This document shows, one piece after another, positions 15,101 to 27,078 of a stretch of 64,000 bases of DNA (the stretch's first letter is position 1; each line of letters starts with the position of its first letter). The notes beneath the pieces were generated by a model, which saw only the letters and a program-made list of their open reading frames with translations, was not told where the DNA came from and did not search any database. A program made the translations under genes and the position numbers. The DNA comes from Aphis gossypii (lineage: Eukaryota; Arthropoda; Insecta; Hemiptera; Aphididae). The DNA is taken from the NCBI RefSeq assembly GCF_020184175.1, contig NC_065531.1, positions 75,300,604-75,364,603 on the forward strand, given 5' to 3'.

Positions 15101-16284
15101 AGAAATTCTTCCTGAAAAGTAATATCCTGAGTGTTCTACGATTAATTTTTAAAATATATTATGACGCGTTGGTTATATTTTCGGATACATCCAAATGATA
15201 ACTACGTTGGTAGGTACACCAATTAATTACCTAAAGTATCGTTATGTCTATATTGCAATAAGTTTTTACTAGTATATTATATAAATTATATAAATTGAAT
15301 TCATATTTTAATGTAAAAAATAACGAAAACGAGAATTTGAAGTTTCATATAAAGCAATTAATGAAAAATAATTATTTATAATATATAATATTTTATTTCT
15401 TAAATCAATAAAATAATATTGTTTTTTTTTTATTTTAAATTTATTCATATTTTATATTTATAAATATATTATAATATGGTATGTTTTATATTTTTTCTTT
15501 TACTCTAATCAAGCTTTCTTTTCGTCATAATAATAAGACACGTATTAATTTTTCTACTTAATAGTTTATACGTGAATATTTTAGACAATAATTATTAACG
15601 TTTTGGTGATTATTAAATTCTACAATGACAAAATGACTAAACATTATTCATCAAAACATTAAAACTGTTAAGTACTGAATAAATATTTTCAATTTATCAT
15701 TTGTTTTAGTTAAATGATCTGCACGAACTGTATGATTAAAAATAAAAACTAAAATGTTTCAATTCATAATAAAGACACGAAACTGAGCTTTAATGGTATT
15801 GTAATATGAATTATTAATGTTCTTCTCTTAAAAATATACATCTAAATGAACAACGAATTTAATAATGTTTAGCCCTAATAATTATCATCACTATAACATC
15901 TGTGTTACAGTTGTATATAATCATAATATAATATTATTTATTTATTATTTTAAATTCTATACAAATATTATACTACATTTTTAAAATAAAATTAAAATTC
16001 TGAAAGTTCAAAAAAAAACTCAAGCTAATAAATTGATTTCTCCAATTATCTTATTAAGTTTTAATATTGGTAATTTAATAAAAATACAGTTTAAAATAAA
16101 ATGTTCTATACTCTTATAAAATTGATAAAATATTGTTTTTCATTGATTTTAGATGTTAAACAAAAATATAATAAGTTAAACACTTTTTCATTATTATGTT
16201 AACGTTTTAAAGTTAATACGTAGTTAGATGCTTAAAAAACAATTTTTGATAGTGTGTGGCCAACGACGTTTACCACCTTAAAAT

Positions 16285-16320
<36 letters not shown>

Positions 16321-16479
16321 TTTGGTCACGTTCTATCACTACCATCGTCAAGAACAATTTACTTTCGTTGAAGAAGAAATTTAATTTAACTTCACGGACT
16401 GTTAACCCAGTATATTATGGAGAAAAAGAGCGAAAGCAATAGACCGACTGAGGGAAACTGAAAAAAGTCAAATACCTAC
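12181..16479. other. AT-rich noncoding DNA
   Basis: Apart from poly-A/T runs and the microsatellite at 16285, I see no coding frame or recognisable repeat. Confidence 0.5.
16285..16321. repeat. Compound microsatellite (AC)n(AT)n
   Basis: About five AC units followed by about thirteen AT units. Confidence 0.9.
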
Positions 16480-17530
16480 AAAACTTGTATAATGTGTTTG
16501 TGCGCGCGTGCGTGCGTGTGTATGTGCGCCTTTTAATGGGCCAATGTTATTCTTGAGGACGGTAAACACACAGCATCAACATTGAGTACGAAATATATGG
16601 AAGGAGCTATTTTTCCTGCTCTCGTGTAATACCTACTCGTCACCTGAGTGGGGAACGACGGGCGTGAATTTATGTGCACTAGTGAATGTATTGTGTGAAC
16701 TAGCTATTAATCTATGTCAAGCCGGTAGCAACGGCGACCGCCGAAGGGATGTCTATACACGCCGTTACTGCTGTTGCTCTGTGGTCCTCGTAGTGTATTC
16801 CTTTCCCAAGCTCAGCAGCAGCCAACCCGCCCTCCGTCCGTCGTGATCTGTTGACGTGCTTACCTCGTGGATTTTACTGACTTGACATTTTCGATTGTCG
16901 ACAAGAGGTTCCTATCCTACCGCACAGATACTTTCGCCTACGCATAATGTAAACGAAACTCATACTAACCTAAATACTACCCCATCACCCCTGCCCAACA
17001 CATAGACACCGTTATAGAAGCGAACGTCCTTCCGCACACTGACGGAAATCCCCAATGTGCACTGCCAACGCACTATATCACGTGGTATGAACATCGGCTA
17101 TGAATCACATGCGATGCATTGTGTATGTGCGTGTGATGTCAGTAACGCCCACACGACAAACTAACTGTTTGACAAGGAAATCGGTAGGTGTACACTGCAC
17201 ACACACTCTTCTCCTTGCCCTCTACCTTTTCTGAGGGCGCATATTCTCGTTTTTGACTACTGCACACGGCTTAACTGTCTCGTTCGGAGTATCGACATAA
17301 TATACGAGAAGTAAATATTGTCTCATAAAATACAAATTGATCGGTTCGTGTATTATGAAGTACATCGTACGAGTGTTCTAGCATGTCGTCCCGCAAAAGT
17401 GCATCAATTTTATGTTATAATAATAGCATTTATAATAAGTATACTTCTGCTATACGTCTCCTCGTCTTCCCGAGACCGTCTCTATATTAGCGGAATGCTA
17501 AGTATCACAGAGTAGCTAACCTATACACGT
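16480..17530. promoter_or_regulatory. GC/CpG-richer island without a long ORF, probable promoter and 5' UTR region
   Basis: Base composition rises abruptly to near-balanced for about 1 kb, with many CpGs, then falls back. No frame looks coding; the open frames present are short and of mixed quality. The candidate exon at 17816 lies just downstream. The most likely reading is a promoter/5' UTR of a plus-strand transcript, or a conserved regulatory region. Confidence 0.4.
16497..16530. repeat. Degenerate (TG/CG)n microsatellite
   Basis: Alternating purine-pyrimidine tract (GTGCGCGCGTGCGTGCGTGT) at the left edge of the GC-rich island. Such tracts can adopt Z-DNA near promoters. Confidence 0.7.
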
Positions 17531-17815
17531 CAAGCCGCACTATTTATATATTATGATAAGCGGATGTTTCCATAATATTAAATTAATGATGCAAAACGTT
17601 TTTCATGTCTTATTTTCTAGAAAATATTTGATTTTTGTTCTTGTTAATAATTTATTAACATTTTAGTTTTAATTAAGTTACTCAATTAGGTATGTATTAA
17701 TAAACATTTGACCACGAGTTACTCTATAGTTACTCTATTTCGAGACTTTAGAACTCTACAAGTTTTGAAACTAACCTTCATCAAAATTAATTGGGTGCAA
17801 CACTTTCTTTAACAG

Positions 17816-17847
17816 ACGAGCATGGATTCTGACCAAAACAATACAAG
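17816..17847 (+). CDS. Candidate tiny first coding exon (MDSDQNNT + 2 nt)
   Basis: A good acceptor (ACTTTCTTTAACAG) is followed by a short segment with an ATG at 17822 and a donor AAG|GTATAT. The coding part is 26 nt, phase 2. It lies just downstream of the GC-rich island at 16.5-17.5 kb, as expected for a 5' UTR/first exon pair. It could join in frame to 27079 or to 23639. Only splice-site quality and position support it. Confidence 0.3.
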
Positions 17848-20018
17848 GTATATTTTTTTAACGTCAATAAGCATTAACAAATTTCATAAAAATATAATTA
17901 GTATTTAATTTCCTGAAAAACGTTTTATACATTTTATAATAAAACATATTTTTTCTACATCAATCCTTTTTTGTTACCTATATTAAACGTTGTAAATCAT
18001 AATTTTTAAAGATTTTACGTGATAATTGTATTGTATATTTGCATCCTATACATAGTAATTCGAAAAATTACTACAAATCTTAATTATGAGTTTTAGAGCT
18101 AAATCGTTTTAAAAATGAAGTGTTCTATGTTATCATTCCTATTGTTTGTTGTCATAATCTTAACATACATTTCATACAAATATAATTTATTAACGGAGTC
18201 ATAATATATTTATCGTTTATTATGACGTCTAAATTTTTGATACGATCTAAAAAGATCAAATGCAATATCAATATTTGTGGTTAATTAATTTAAATTTAAA
18301 TTTTTAAAGTTACAACATAAAAAATTAAAATAATACATTTATTTATAAACAAAGTTTTATGGTGAAATAAATATTAAACAATACATATTATGAACGTACA
18401 TTTATTATATTTAAATCGATTAGAGAGTTACTTATGCAAATCTTCTTCTTTTTGTAGTGTCTAAACTTATGCAAATTTTAATAAGCGATATTCTATTAGG
18501 TGCAATTATAAGGTATTTAATTTCATGACTATGCAACTTATGATTTTAGAAACAAAATTTTCTTACTTTAAATAAATTATGGCTCGAGTCATACAATATT
18601 TTCATTGTTTGTAAACTACTTCAGATAAATCATAACACATAAGAAACAAATTAATATTATTTTATTTGTACTTAATGTATTTTGTTCGTTTTTTAAACTT
18701 AAATAATAGTGTTCACGACTATAATTTATCAAAAACCTTATTATACCAGCCAATTATAATTTGTTGAACTCATTGTTACAATAGGTACAATTGTCAAAAA
18801 TAAGTGACACCCTAACGTATACAATACAATAGGTGGAAGAATGTTTATTATTTTAATCTAATTATGTATGATTTATAAAAAAAAAAATACCTATTTATAT
18901 AACATAGTACATTTATTTTGTTGTCTTTTATTGTCAATCAGTTATATAATTTATTTTAGATCCATAAAATATATATCTTTATAATAGTAGATATACTTTT
19001 TGATCATATTAAAGCTTATTTTTTTTTTAACTGTTTAAGGGTTAAGTTATTTAGAGATGTCAATATTACAGTAGAACATAGAATATAATCCACTCAAATT
19101 TCCATGATTGTTTTTTCATTTAAAATATAATAAATATGTAGGCTGCATTATAGAATAGTATACACTATATGTTTATATTTTTGTATTTTTATAATTTGTA
19201 TTTTATGTATGTATAATGTATTAACTTTTTCTTCGATATTTAACGAATTTTTCATAAATTCTATGAGTATTGAGTAACACACTGCACACTACGAGTGAAA
19301 CTAATATTTTATTAGTCCATTTCCATGATATCATTTAAAATACATAAAATATACAAATTTCAGAGTATATAACCATAACGTTAAAAAAAATATATGATAA
19401 TGGTATATGAGATACGCACGTGATCTACATTTAAAAACAAACTAGTAAATAAATGGATTCTGAAAGTCATATATTATAATATTATATATTATAATGTATA
19501 AACAATTTTCGTTAAAAATATTCTACAAATTGTTTAATATTTTTTTGTCTATATCAATTTAGTAATTGAGGTATTCAGTTTGCATGTGTACATACTTTTA
19601 GTTTTCACAAAAAAAAAGTTAGGTTAACTGTAGTTAAACGGTTTAATTTTGATATAGCGAAAAAAAAATTATAATAAAAATACGATATTGTTCTAGTTTT
19701 TTAAATCAATAGAAATTATTTTTACTCCTCCTCTCGGCCAACATTCTTAATTTTCGTTGTTGGAAACAATCTTAAGATGTGACACCAAGTTCAGACGTAG
19801 TTAAAACCTCTGAGAGTAAAGTGAAGCACTACATGTTGACCAAGGAAACTATACGGACTTCCAAAGTTACACATTATATTTAAAGGTACGAACAATAAGT
19901 TATATACGAATAAGTTTAAATAAAAAAACCAATTGTAAACCGGACTTTACGAAAACGAAAATTTTGGTTGTAGTTTTTAGAAACGGTCGTAGTTATCCGC
20001 TTCGACAACAACAAAAAA
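17848..20018. other. AT-rich noncoding DNA, last 300 bases probably promoter/5' UTR of the secreted-protein gene
   Basis: Mostly featureless. From about 19720 composition becomes more balanced (CTCCTCTCGGCCAACATTC) leading to the ATG at 20019. A possible acceptor GTAGTTTTTAG ends at 19980, just before AAACGG, so part of this may be a 5' UTR exon. Confidence 0.35.
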
Positions 20019-20512
20019 ATGGACTACCGATTTCGCTCAACGGCGGCTGTGACCGTAATTTCGCTGTCGTTGGGGTTGTTGGTCGATTGTGGTGCAATCG
20101 TTTTTCCGACCGACCGTCCGCCCGGAACAAGCACGGTTCACGGCACACGGGATAATCACCGAACTCCCAGGGACATGCAAGAGCTTAAAACAAACGCTCA
20201 AGGGCTTGACTTATTGTCGGCTGGACTTAAGACCACCGGTCAGAAGTGGTCGTCGGACGAGTACCAAACGCTATCGTCATTGCAGCAGACTTCCGACGAC
20301 GGTTCACCACAGTCAGTCACCACGAAGGTCGACATCTATCCGGCACTAACTACAGACTTGCCGCCGTTCGTAGCTCGGAGCCGGTACGTTAGCAACCACA
20401 TGCATCCGCCTTACTTCCACCACCTGTACGACGGTGACATGAACACTCATCAACAAGAAACCACGGACCTGGAAGACCAACGTTCGGAATATTCGGCAGC
20501 GAAATGGAACAG
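20019..20512 (+). CDS. Exon 1 of the secreted-protein gene (signal peptide)
   Basis: Starts MDYRFRSTAAVTVISLSLGL, a typical signal peptide. It ends in phase 2 (AG) at the GTGCAA donor. The same frame stays open past the donor to a TAA at 20544-20546, so an unspliced 175-residue form is possible. Confidence 0.7.
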
Positions 20513-23500
20513 GTGCAAAGCGCGTAAACGATTAATCCAAAGTTAAAATATATTATTTATTGTTTTACGTATTATATATGATGATCCTCCTGTCATAAAT
20601 GCTTCGGTTGATAATTATAATATAATATTGAATCGAAAATAAAACAATCGGTACGATTTGGAACCGTAGCATTGTTGACGTAAATCGTTAATTTATTGGG
20701 TGTTAAATGTTGACTACGTTATATAGAACAGATTTTAATTTTTAAAACGAATTAGAAGTTAGAACTCACTAAAATTTATTCTAGATTAATTTTATAGGTA
20801 CTCAATTTTTTTTAAAAATTAATAAAGTAAAAAATAAATATTATTGAAATGAATACAGGATTGTATTACTATTTAAATTTAAATATAAAAACAAATTTCC
20901 AAATAATCTACAAAAAAGGCTAACTTCAATTTTTTATAGAATAAAATAAAATATTTTTTAAAACCGTGTCTAGTCTCAAATTACACATAACTATAGTTTA
21001 TGCAAAAAAATTATATATTATATATATAAAATTGGTGTACCTACTTTTGTTTTCTAATAAAAAAGTCACTATGAAGTACAATGGCATAGCAGTGCAACTT
21101 TCCCAAACGGACATCTCTCAATATAGTGAACACCTATTTTAATCTTAATTTGAAAATACTGACGAAACAACGAAAAATAATATTTTACCTAATTAAGCTG
21201 ATTAATTTTTTAAAATTGAATTATATTTAACTATGTACCTATTAGACCTACACCTTTTTTATAGATTTTTTTAAATACCTATACATTTTTTTATTATTAT
21301 ACATATCATTAAAAAGAATAAACATAAAAATGCTAAAATTAAGTTTACCATATTATACTGCATATTTTTTCTTTTTAAACATTTACCCTTTATAAATTTC
21401 AAAAATTAAGCCTCTTTGAATAACGGACACCTCAAGAATAGCGGTCAAAGTTTTTTTAATCAAAAGCATCTGTCCAGTATTCGGGGGCTTAAACTTCTTT
21501 GTCGAAAAAGATCCGTCCGGTATTCAGGGGTTTCACTGTATATTATATTGATTGTAATGGAAAACTGTTTAATTAACGAGTCATATTACACAGTATTTAG
21601 AAATGTTGATGAGAATAACATAATGTTATATGGTATTTTAACAACATAATAATTAACTTACAAAACAGAGCAGTTTATATATATATATATTGAGTTTATA
21701 GATAAATCCCTATTCTTCAATGCATATTCAGTTTATGTATTACAAACATTATGATACTGTATTCAAAATTTAAGCAATTTGCATAATCATGCACTAATCA
21801 CTATATTATTATGTTTATTATTTCTTGTATTTTATAGTACAGAGGTATAAATAAAAAATACAGTTACAAATAGATTGCTAATTTTAAATATAACTACACA
21901 ATTTTAGGCAGATTACATAAATTCAATAATTTTTCAACTAACGAATTAATAATATTTTATTATAAAATTTAAAAAAAAATAATAATAAAAAGTTCACAAT
22001 TAAAGTTAATTTTAAAAAAAAAGAATAATATTTGTTTAGATTAACAAGAATAAGTAATAAACCTTAATCGAGTCTAATATTAATTAGTGAAAATAAGACA
22101 TACAATACAAATATAATTATAACTCACAGTTAATTTTAATTTTGAAAATAAAAACTTATAATTGTTAAAGCTAACGAGCATAAGTTTAATGTGTTGAATC
22201 GTTTTATATAATTGTGTAATTAAAAATCATGACGTCAAGTACAACGTTTATACACGAAATAAGGAAACATAACTAGTGGGTGTGAGCCACGAAGAAAAAC
22301 TTTGGTTTCAGTTTATGAAGGCATAAGACATTTTAAATTTATTGTTGTAAATGTCAATAACAAATTATTTGTTGGATTAAAATTCTTGAAAATTTAATTT
22401 TAAATCTAACGAAATTTCTTCTATATTTTTATAAAAATATTAAAAATACATGATCAAAATTTTTTTTTAATGAATATGAAGCTAGAATTTCGACAACATT
22501 CGTAAAAATTGTAAAACAATTAAATTAATATGTAGTTAGAAATACACAAAAACTTTACTTTTTATACCGAATTTTTAAATTTTAATACAAGGTTCCACTT
22601 AAGTAATGTAAAATGAAAACCATACAATTTAAAATAATATACAAAGTCAATTATTTTTTGTAGATATTTCAAGTTCAAATTTAGACTAAATTAATTATTT
22701 AAACAATAAATAACGATATTAATTATTGGTGATAATTTAAAAACATTATTTGTGTCAACTTAAAACGTTTACATATATATTAAATTATTATGAATTTGAC
22801 TATACGCAATGACATGTTTGATTTATTCTAATTTCTAAGATTATATAATATTATATTTTTACTCTTTTGTGGTATTTAAAGGAAGTTGTTATTAAATTTT
22901 GAGATTTTTAGGATGATAAAATGTCGTTTAAATATACTATATTGTTGTAATAGTGTAATACTAATGACACAATAAATGCAATATTTTTGAAATAAATTAT
23001 ATTAGCCTACTACTACTATAATATTATTAAAAGTTAAATAAATAATTTTAATACTTAGCTATTATAGGTATCAAAAAACATAAAACGAGATTCATATTAC
23101 TTTATTTTTAATATTCAATACAATTCTGTCTTGTATAATTAATCATCAAATAAATCATTGAAAACTTGGTTATTCGTTAGTTTTAGGAACTAAACATATT
23201 TTTTTCGTTTTACTTGAAAAACATTTTGTTCATTGAACTTCACGACAGTATCTCTAATATAAAACCAAAATTATAATTACATTTTCCCGGATGAATGTAT
23301 TTTGTTTAACAAACCAATAAAATATAGTTTGATATAATAATATTTATAAACAAATAATTAATCTAAAACGTTAACATTTCGAAAATAAAATTATTAATTT
23401 GTTACGGAGGAGAAATCATTTTGATTAAACTAGACCTTAGCGTATAGGTACCGGCGTAATACGTTTTGTAGAATTAGTCAAATATGACGCCTTTTAAGCG

Positions 23501-24415
23501 CGGTCGGTGGTATAGGGATTAAGTGGTCCTGCAAGCCACCCACCCTCCACTCAACCCATCCGAAATCACCAATAAATCACGATTCGCGCACGTACCACAC
23601 TGACGGGGTTTAATCATCAGTCGTTGTGTGCTTTACAGGTACTATCCCAGTCACAGGCATTTGAAAAAATACGGACCTGTGATCATGGAGACGGACACGG
23701 CGACGGACGGCAGCAGCGTGACCGGCGGATACAACGTTTACGACAACGGCGGCGGGGGCGTGGACTACCACAGCACCGGAAGCGTCAATTACGAGGCGGA
23801 AAACTTTAAGAACGGCAACGCGGCCGGCGACGGTTACGTCGGCTGGTACACCGACCCGCCCACGCAATCGTCGCGTCCGGCCACCGTCGTGGCCGAGGTC
23901 CGGCATCCCGGCCACAAGATGTCCATCGACGTGCACAAGCTGACGTTGCTGGCCATCGTCAAGATAGCGTTGGCCAAGCTCAAAGTGCTCGCCGCGATCA
24001 AGTTCCTGGCGTTCGTGTGGGTCAAACTGAAGTTGTTGGTCGTGCTAAAGGCCTTCTTGTTCGCCAAGTTCACGGTGATGAGCAAATTCATCAAGATGTT
24101 CATGCTGCCGTTCCTGCCCAACCTGTTCACGTGGCTGAGGAACGCAGCCATGATGCAGCTGAACCCCGCGATGAACATGTCCGGCCGGCCATGGCCGAAA
24201 TGGCGAGCAACGCGATCCAGTTGCGCAACGACAGCGTCCTCGACCCGGCGCTCAAGAGGAGCACCGCCGCCGGCGGATTGGACACGCTGAGCGCGGCCGG
24301 AAGTCTGTTGCGGTTTGTGGCGTTCGTGCAATCGAGCAAATGCGCGGAGAGGACGGCTTGTCGAGTGGCCGTCACCAGACCGCCGAGTTTGCAGACCGCG
24401 TTGGCCAACTGGTAA
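20019..24415 (+). CDS. Uncharacterised secreted protein with Lys/Leu-rich hydrophobic block, two coding exons, apparent frameshift
   Basis: I do not recognise this protein. Exon 1 (20019-20512) codes a signal peptide (hydrophobic core about residues 9-25) and a polar Thr/Asp/His-rich segment. The donor AG|GTGCAA joins in frame to exon 2 at 23639 (acceptor CTTTACAG). Exon 2 codes a Gly/Asp-rich linker, then a strikingly regular Lys plus Leu/Ile/Val/Phe block at about residues 266-330, which looks like amphipathic or membrane-associated helices. Both exons are much more GC-rich than their surroundings. The exon 2 frame runs into low-quality Arg/Ser-rich sequence and stops at 24288-24290 (381 aa). 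A one-base shift near 24180-24191 instead gives a plausible C-terminus with a CAERTAC motif, stopping at 24413-24415 (about 423 aa). The start has a strong context (AAAAAAATGG). A secreted or cuticle-associated role is inference only. The 5' UTR probably starts within 19.7-20.0 kb. Confidence 0.65.
20638..20643 (+). terminator. AATAAA polyadenylation signal, intronic
   Basis: AATAAA lies 92 bases after the in-frame stop at 20546, inside the intron of the secreted-protein gene. It could serve a short unspliced transcript. In AT-rich DNA the hexamer is common by chance. Confidence 0.35.
21090..21538. mobile_element. Non-autonomous pogo/Tigger-type DNA transposon (MITE)
   Basis: The left end reads CAGTGCAACTTTCCCAAACG followed by GACATCTCTC. 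The right end, reverse-complemented, reads CAGTGAAACCCCTGAATACC followed by GGACGGATC. Both resemble the CAGTGNAACC...ACGGACA termini of pogo/Tigger elements. Internal copies of ACGGACACCTC at about 21423 fit the family's repeated end motifs. TA dinucleotides flank both ends, as expected for the TA target site. There is no transposase frame. It lies in the intron of the secreted-protein gene. Confidence 0.72.
23639..24415 (+). CDS. Exon 2 of the secreted-protein gene (KL-rich block, frameshifted C-terminus)
   Basis: The first base completes Arg165; the frame continues YYPSHRHLKKYGPVIMETD. High GC, strong GC3 bias and a long open frame support coding. At 24180-24191 the plausible frame moves by one position: a missing G would restore it. 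Long open frames on the opposite strand here are by-products of the GC-rich composition. Confidence 0.72.
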
Positions 24416-24780
24416 TAACCGCACTATAAACGCGTTGATGCGATATAATATTATTATGGTAAAATGTCTTATCGCGCCGCCGTTCTCCGACGTCGCGACG
24501 AGGGCATTTTAATCGCCTAGAAATATTCCCATGGCTTTTTGGTTAGGTCACAAACACGTGACCGCGAGACAATAATTATTGCGACCATGTTTGGGGCATT
24601 TTGTTTTTTCGGCTTTTGATGGCCCACCTGGTTTAAGGGTGGACCCGTTCGACGAGACGATAAGTAAATACACAAGATTTCAAAATAATCGTACACCGTG
24701 TCCCTGTGAAAGACGTACGAGGGTATTAAAATAAAAATGAAACACGTCATTCTGCTCGGGTACAATGAATACGATTGTAA
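24416..24780 (+). other. Probable 3' UTR of the secreted-protein gene
   Basis: GC content stays well above background from the stop codon to about 24780, then drops sharply. AATAAA occurs at 24730-24735, about 45 bases before the drop, so transcript end near 24750-24780 is likely. Confidence 0.5.
24730..24735 (+). terminator. AATAAA polyadenylation signal of the secreted-protein gene
   Basis: The hexamer lies about 315 bases after the TAA at 24413-24415, at the end of the GC-richer 3' flank. Confidence 0.5.
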
Positions 24781-25299
24781 CCGGTATTTTCAAAATTTTT
24801 TACAAAAATTATCCATCTTTAAAAAATATTTATACATAAATTAACTATTCAAAAATTAATTATCACAATATTTTAAGTTTCTCTAGTTTATCAAATTATA
24901 GTATATATTTTCGAATCGTTATTTTGAAACAGAATATTTTGTTAGATTATTTGGATACATAAAAATTGAATATCGAGTCATTTGTTAGCTATAACTTACA
25001 ACGTGTAATTATTTTAAGGCCAGATGTGTGAAAGAGTGGATAAATATTTTATGAGGTACTATTTTTTCCATTCACTTAAATTTTAAACACCTAAATTAAG
25101 TTCTAGATAATTAACTTACCACTTGTTTGAAATTTGATTGTTATGTTTTAAAACTCTACGAAAGATATTCGGATTCGGAATATGATATTAAAAAATTATT
25201 TAAAAAAAAACAAATTTTGATTTTAATTAAGTAACTTTAACGATAAAAATAACTTTTTTTTGAAATGATATAAATTATATTTGTGGAAAACACTTTTCA

Positions 25300-26085
25300 A
25301 AGTAACGAGTTTTGCTTGGTATAATATTGACGTTTCAAAGTCAGCCAATCAAAATTACTACATTCTACATTCACTCTTCGCATTCCTCTCTGCCGTATAG
25401 TATTTCTAAACAATATTCAAATTCCTATATCTCAATCAACTTAATACTTCGGTCTAATTATTGACTACTGGCTCACTTGGTTACACCACATCAAAACTAA
25501 AATGTTCGTCTTAAATACACGTTTCCGCTTATTTAAAACTTCAATGATTAACAACATGAACACTAAATTTAAATTAAATACTAAACTCCTAACATATAAA
25601 TCACTGCTTTCCAATGCGGTCTCCATTTCTAGGGAAATGCGAAAAAAATCAAACACTTGCAAAATTCAAACTTTCCAAAATAATATCCTTCGTAAAATTA
25701 CCAATTCACCAGCTTACATCTCAAACCTAACACTACATACTGATCTAAAAATCAAAACCATCTATGTGGAAGCAGTAACCTTTTATAAAATATTCTACTC
25801 CAGACTTTCGTCTCATATCAACCCTCTCATATCTAACATTGCCACCTGGGAATCCCCTAAGAAGACTCAAAAAGAACTAGCATCGTAACCTATTTAAGGT
25901 TTAATGGTTAAAAATTTAAATTAAAAAAAATAGTAATAAATAAATAACAAGTTAGGGTAGTGTTACTACTGGGTAACTTCTTTTATCATGGCTCTCATGT
26001 ATAAAAATTAAATTCTCTTATCACATATTCTTATTATTCCTCAAGGAGCAGATTTTATATACCTTTAAATAAATAATAAATAACA
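25300..26085 (+). mobile_element. 5'-truncated, dead Jockey-type LINE (3' part of reverse transcriptase plus 3' UTR)
   Basis: A single frame from about 25328 gives sequence typical of the C-terminal part of Jockey-clade reverse transcriptases: SKLLHSTFTLR, then YFGLIIDYWLTW...HIKTK, then TKLLTYKSLL and KIQTFQNNILRKITNSPAYI, then LTLHTDLKIKT. In-frame stops occur at 25328 (TGA, probably an old Trp) and between SQST and YFGL (TAA). The usual W.YG.Q.WG motif between KSLL and KIQTFQN is lost. The open part ends at 25888. A 3' UTR with TCCTCAAGGAGCAGATTTT follows and ends in an AAATAAATAATAAAT tail near 26085. The element is non-functional: the endonuclease and most of the reverse transcriptase are absent. 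Confidence 0.85.
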
Positions 26086-27078
26086 AGTGCACACATTTAA
26101 AATAAACACTCCTAAAAATATTTAATGCTTAAGCGATTAAAAAGTAAATTTATCGAACAATCACAATCATTTTAAAAATGAGTGAATAATCAATCGTTTT
26201 TCAAGCATGTATTTAATCATAATGTCTTGAATAAGTTTTCTGTTTTTATAAATTGTAATTTATTCATTGTAATTCCAAATAACATTTTTTTACAATGTAT
26301 TTTATTTTTTATAATATAATGCCATATGATTAGAAGGTACCTACACGTATATTATGTGTAATCATTTATAATACACTTTCATCCCAAAAAATCTAGTACA
26401 GTAGTTAGGTATTAGTAGGTTCTTTTATTACAATTAAAGTTTGTTTTTTTTTTTTTTGTAAATCAATTTTAATAACAAAGTTCACACAAAAATGAGTTTA
26501 AAAAATAACATTTACTTATTGAATTATTTATCGTACCTAACTCACTTTCATGGAACACTGAATTTATATTATAGAGGACAATTTATTGTGTTAATATACG
26601 TAGATGATTAACGTCTTTTTTCTTGAAAATACACAAATCAATTTTCTACATTAAAATGCATTATTATTATTACCTACGTACTCTCACAGTGTGTATTCGA
26701 CTGATTTCGCTTACTTTTTTCTTGAACATTTCATTTTTACTAGCTGAAAGTATCTGTATAACTTTGCATATAATAATAGAAATAAATTAGTTGAACATAT
26801 TATTTATAATGTACTGTTTATTATGTTTTATCATCCAGATATTTTTACAATATTATGGGAACAATAATTTATTAGCATAGGTAGCAAATGGTGTGAATTG
26901 ATTTATACCTGTTTAATGTTCTATAATAATATTATTGTAATAAAATAAACTTTTTGACTGCTTATGAATATTGCACCGAAATTTGTTATTATTTTTGAGA
27001 ATAAAAATACAATCCAATGTTAATATATAATGAATTTAAACACCATCGATATCTAATGTTAATATTATAATATTCTAG
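26086..27078. other. AT-rich noncoding DNA upstream of the candidate terminal exon
   Basis: No gene seen. It begins at the tail of the LINE; if the exon at 27079 is real, this is intron. Confidence 0.4.

Noticed and set aside
23610..24424. Long open frames on the minus strand opposite exon 2 (108 and 196 codons)
   Set aside because: They lie exactly opposite the GC-rich coding exon, where stop codons are rare in all frames. Their composition (Arg, Ala, Val-rich low complexity) is that of an antisense shadow.
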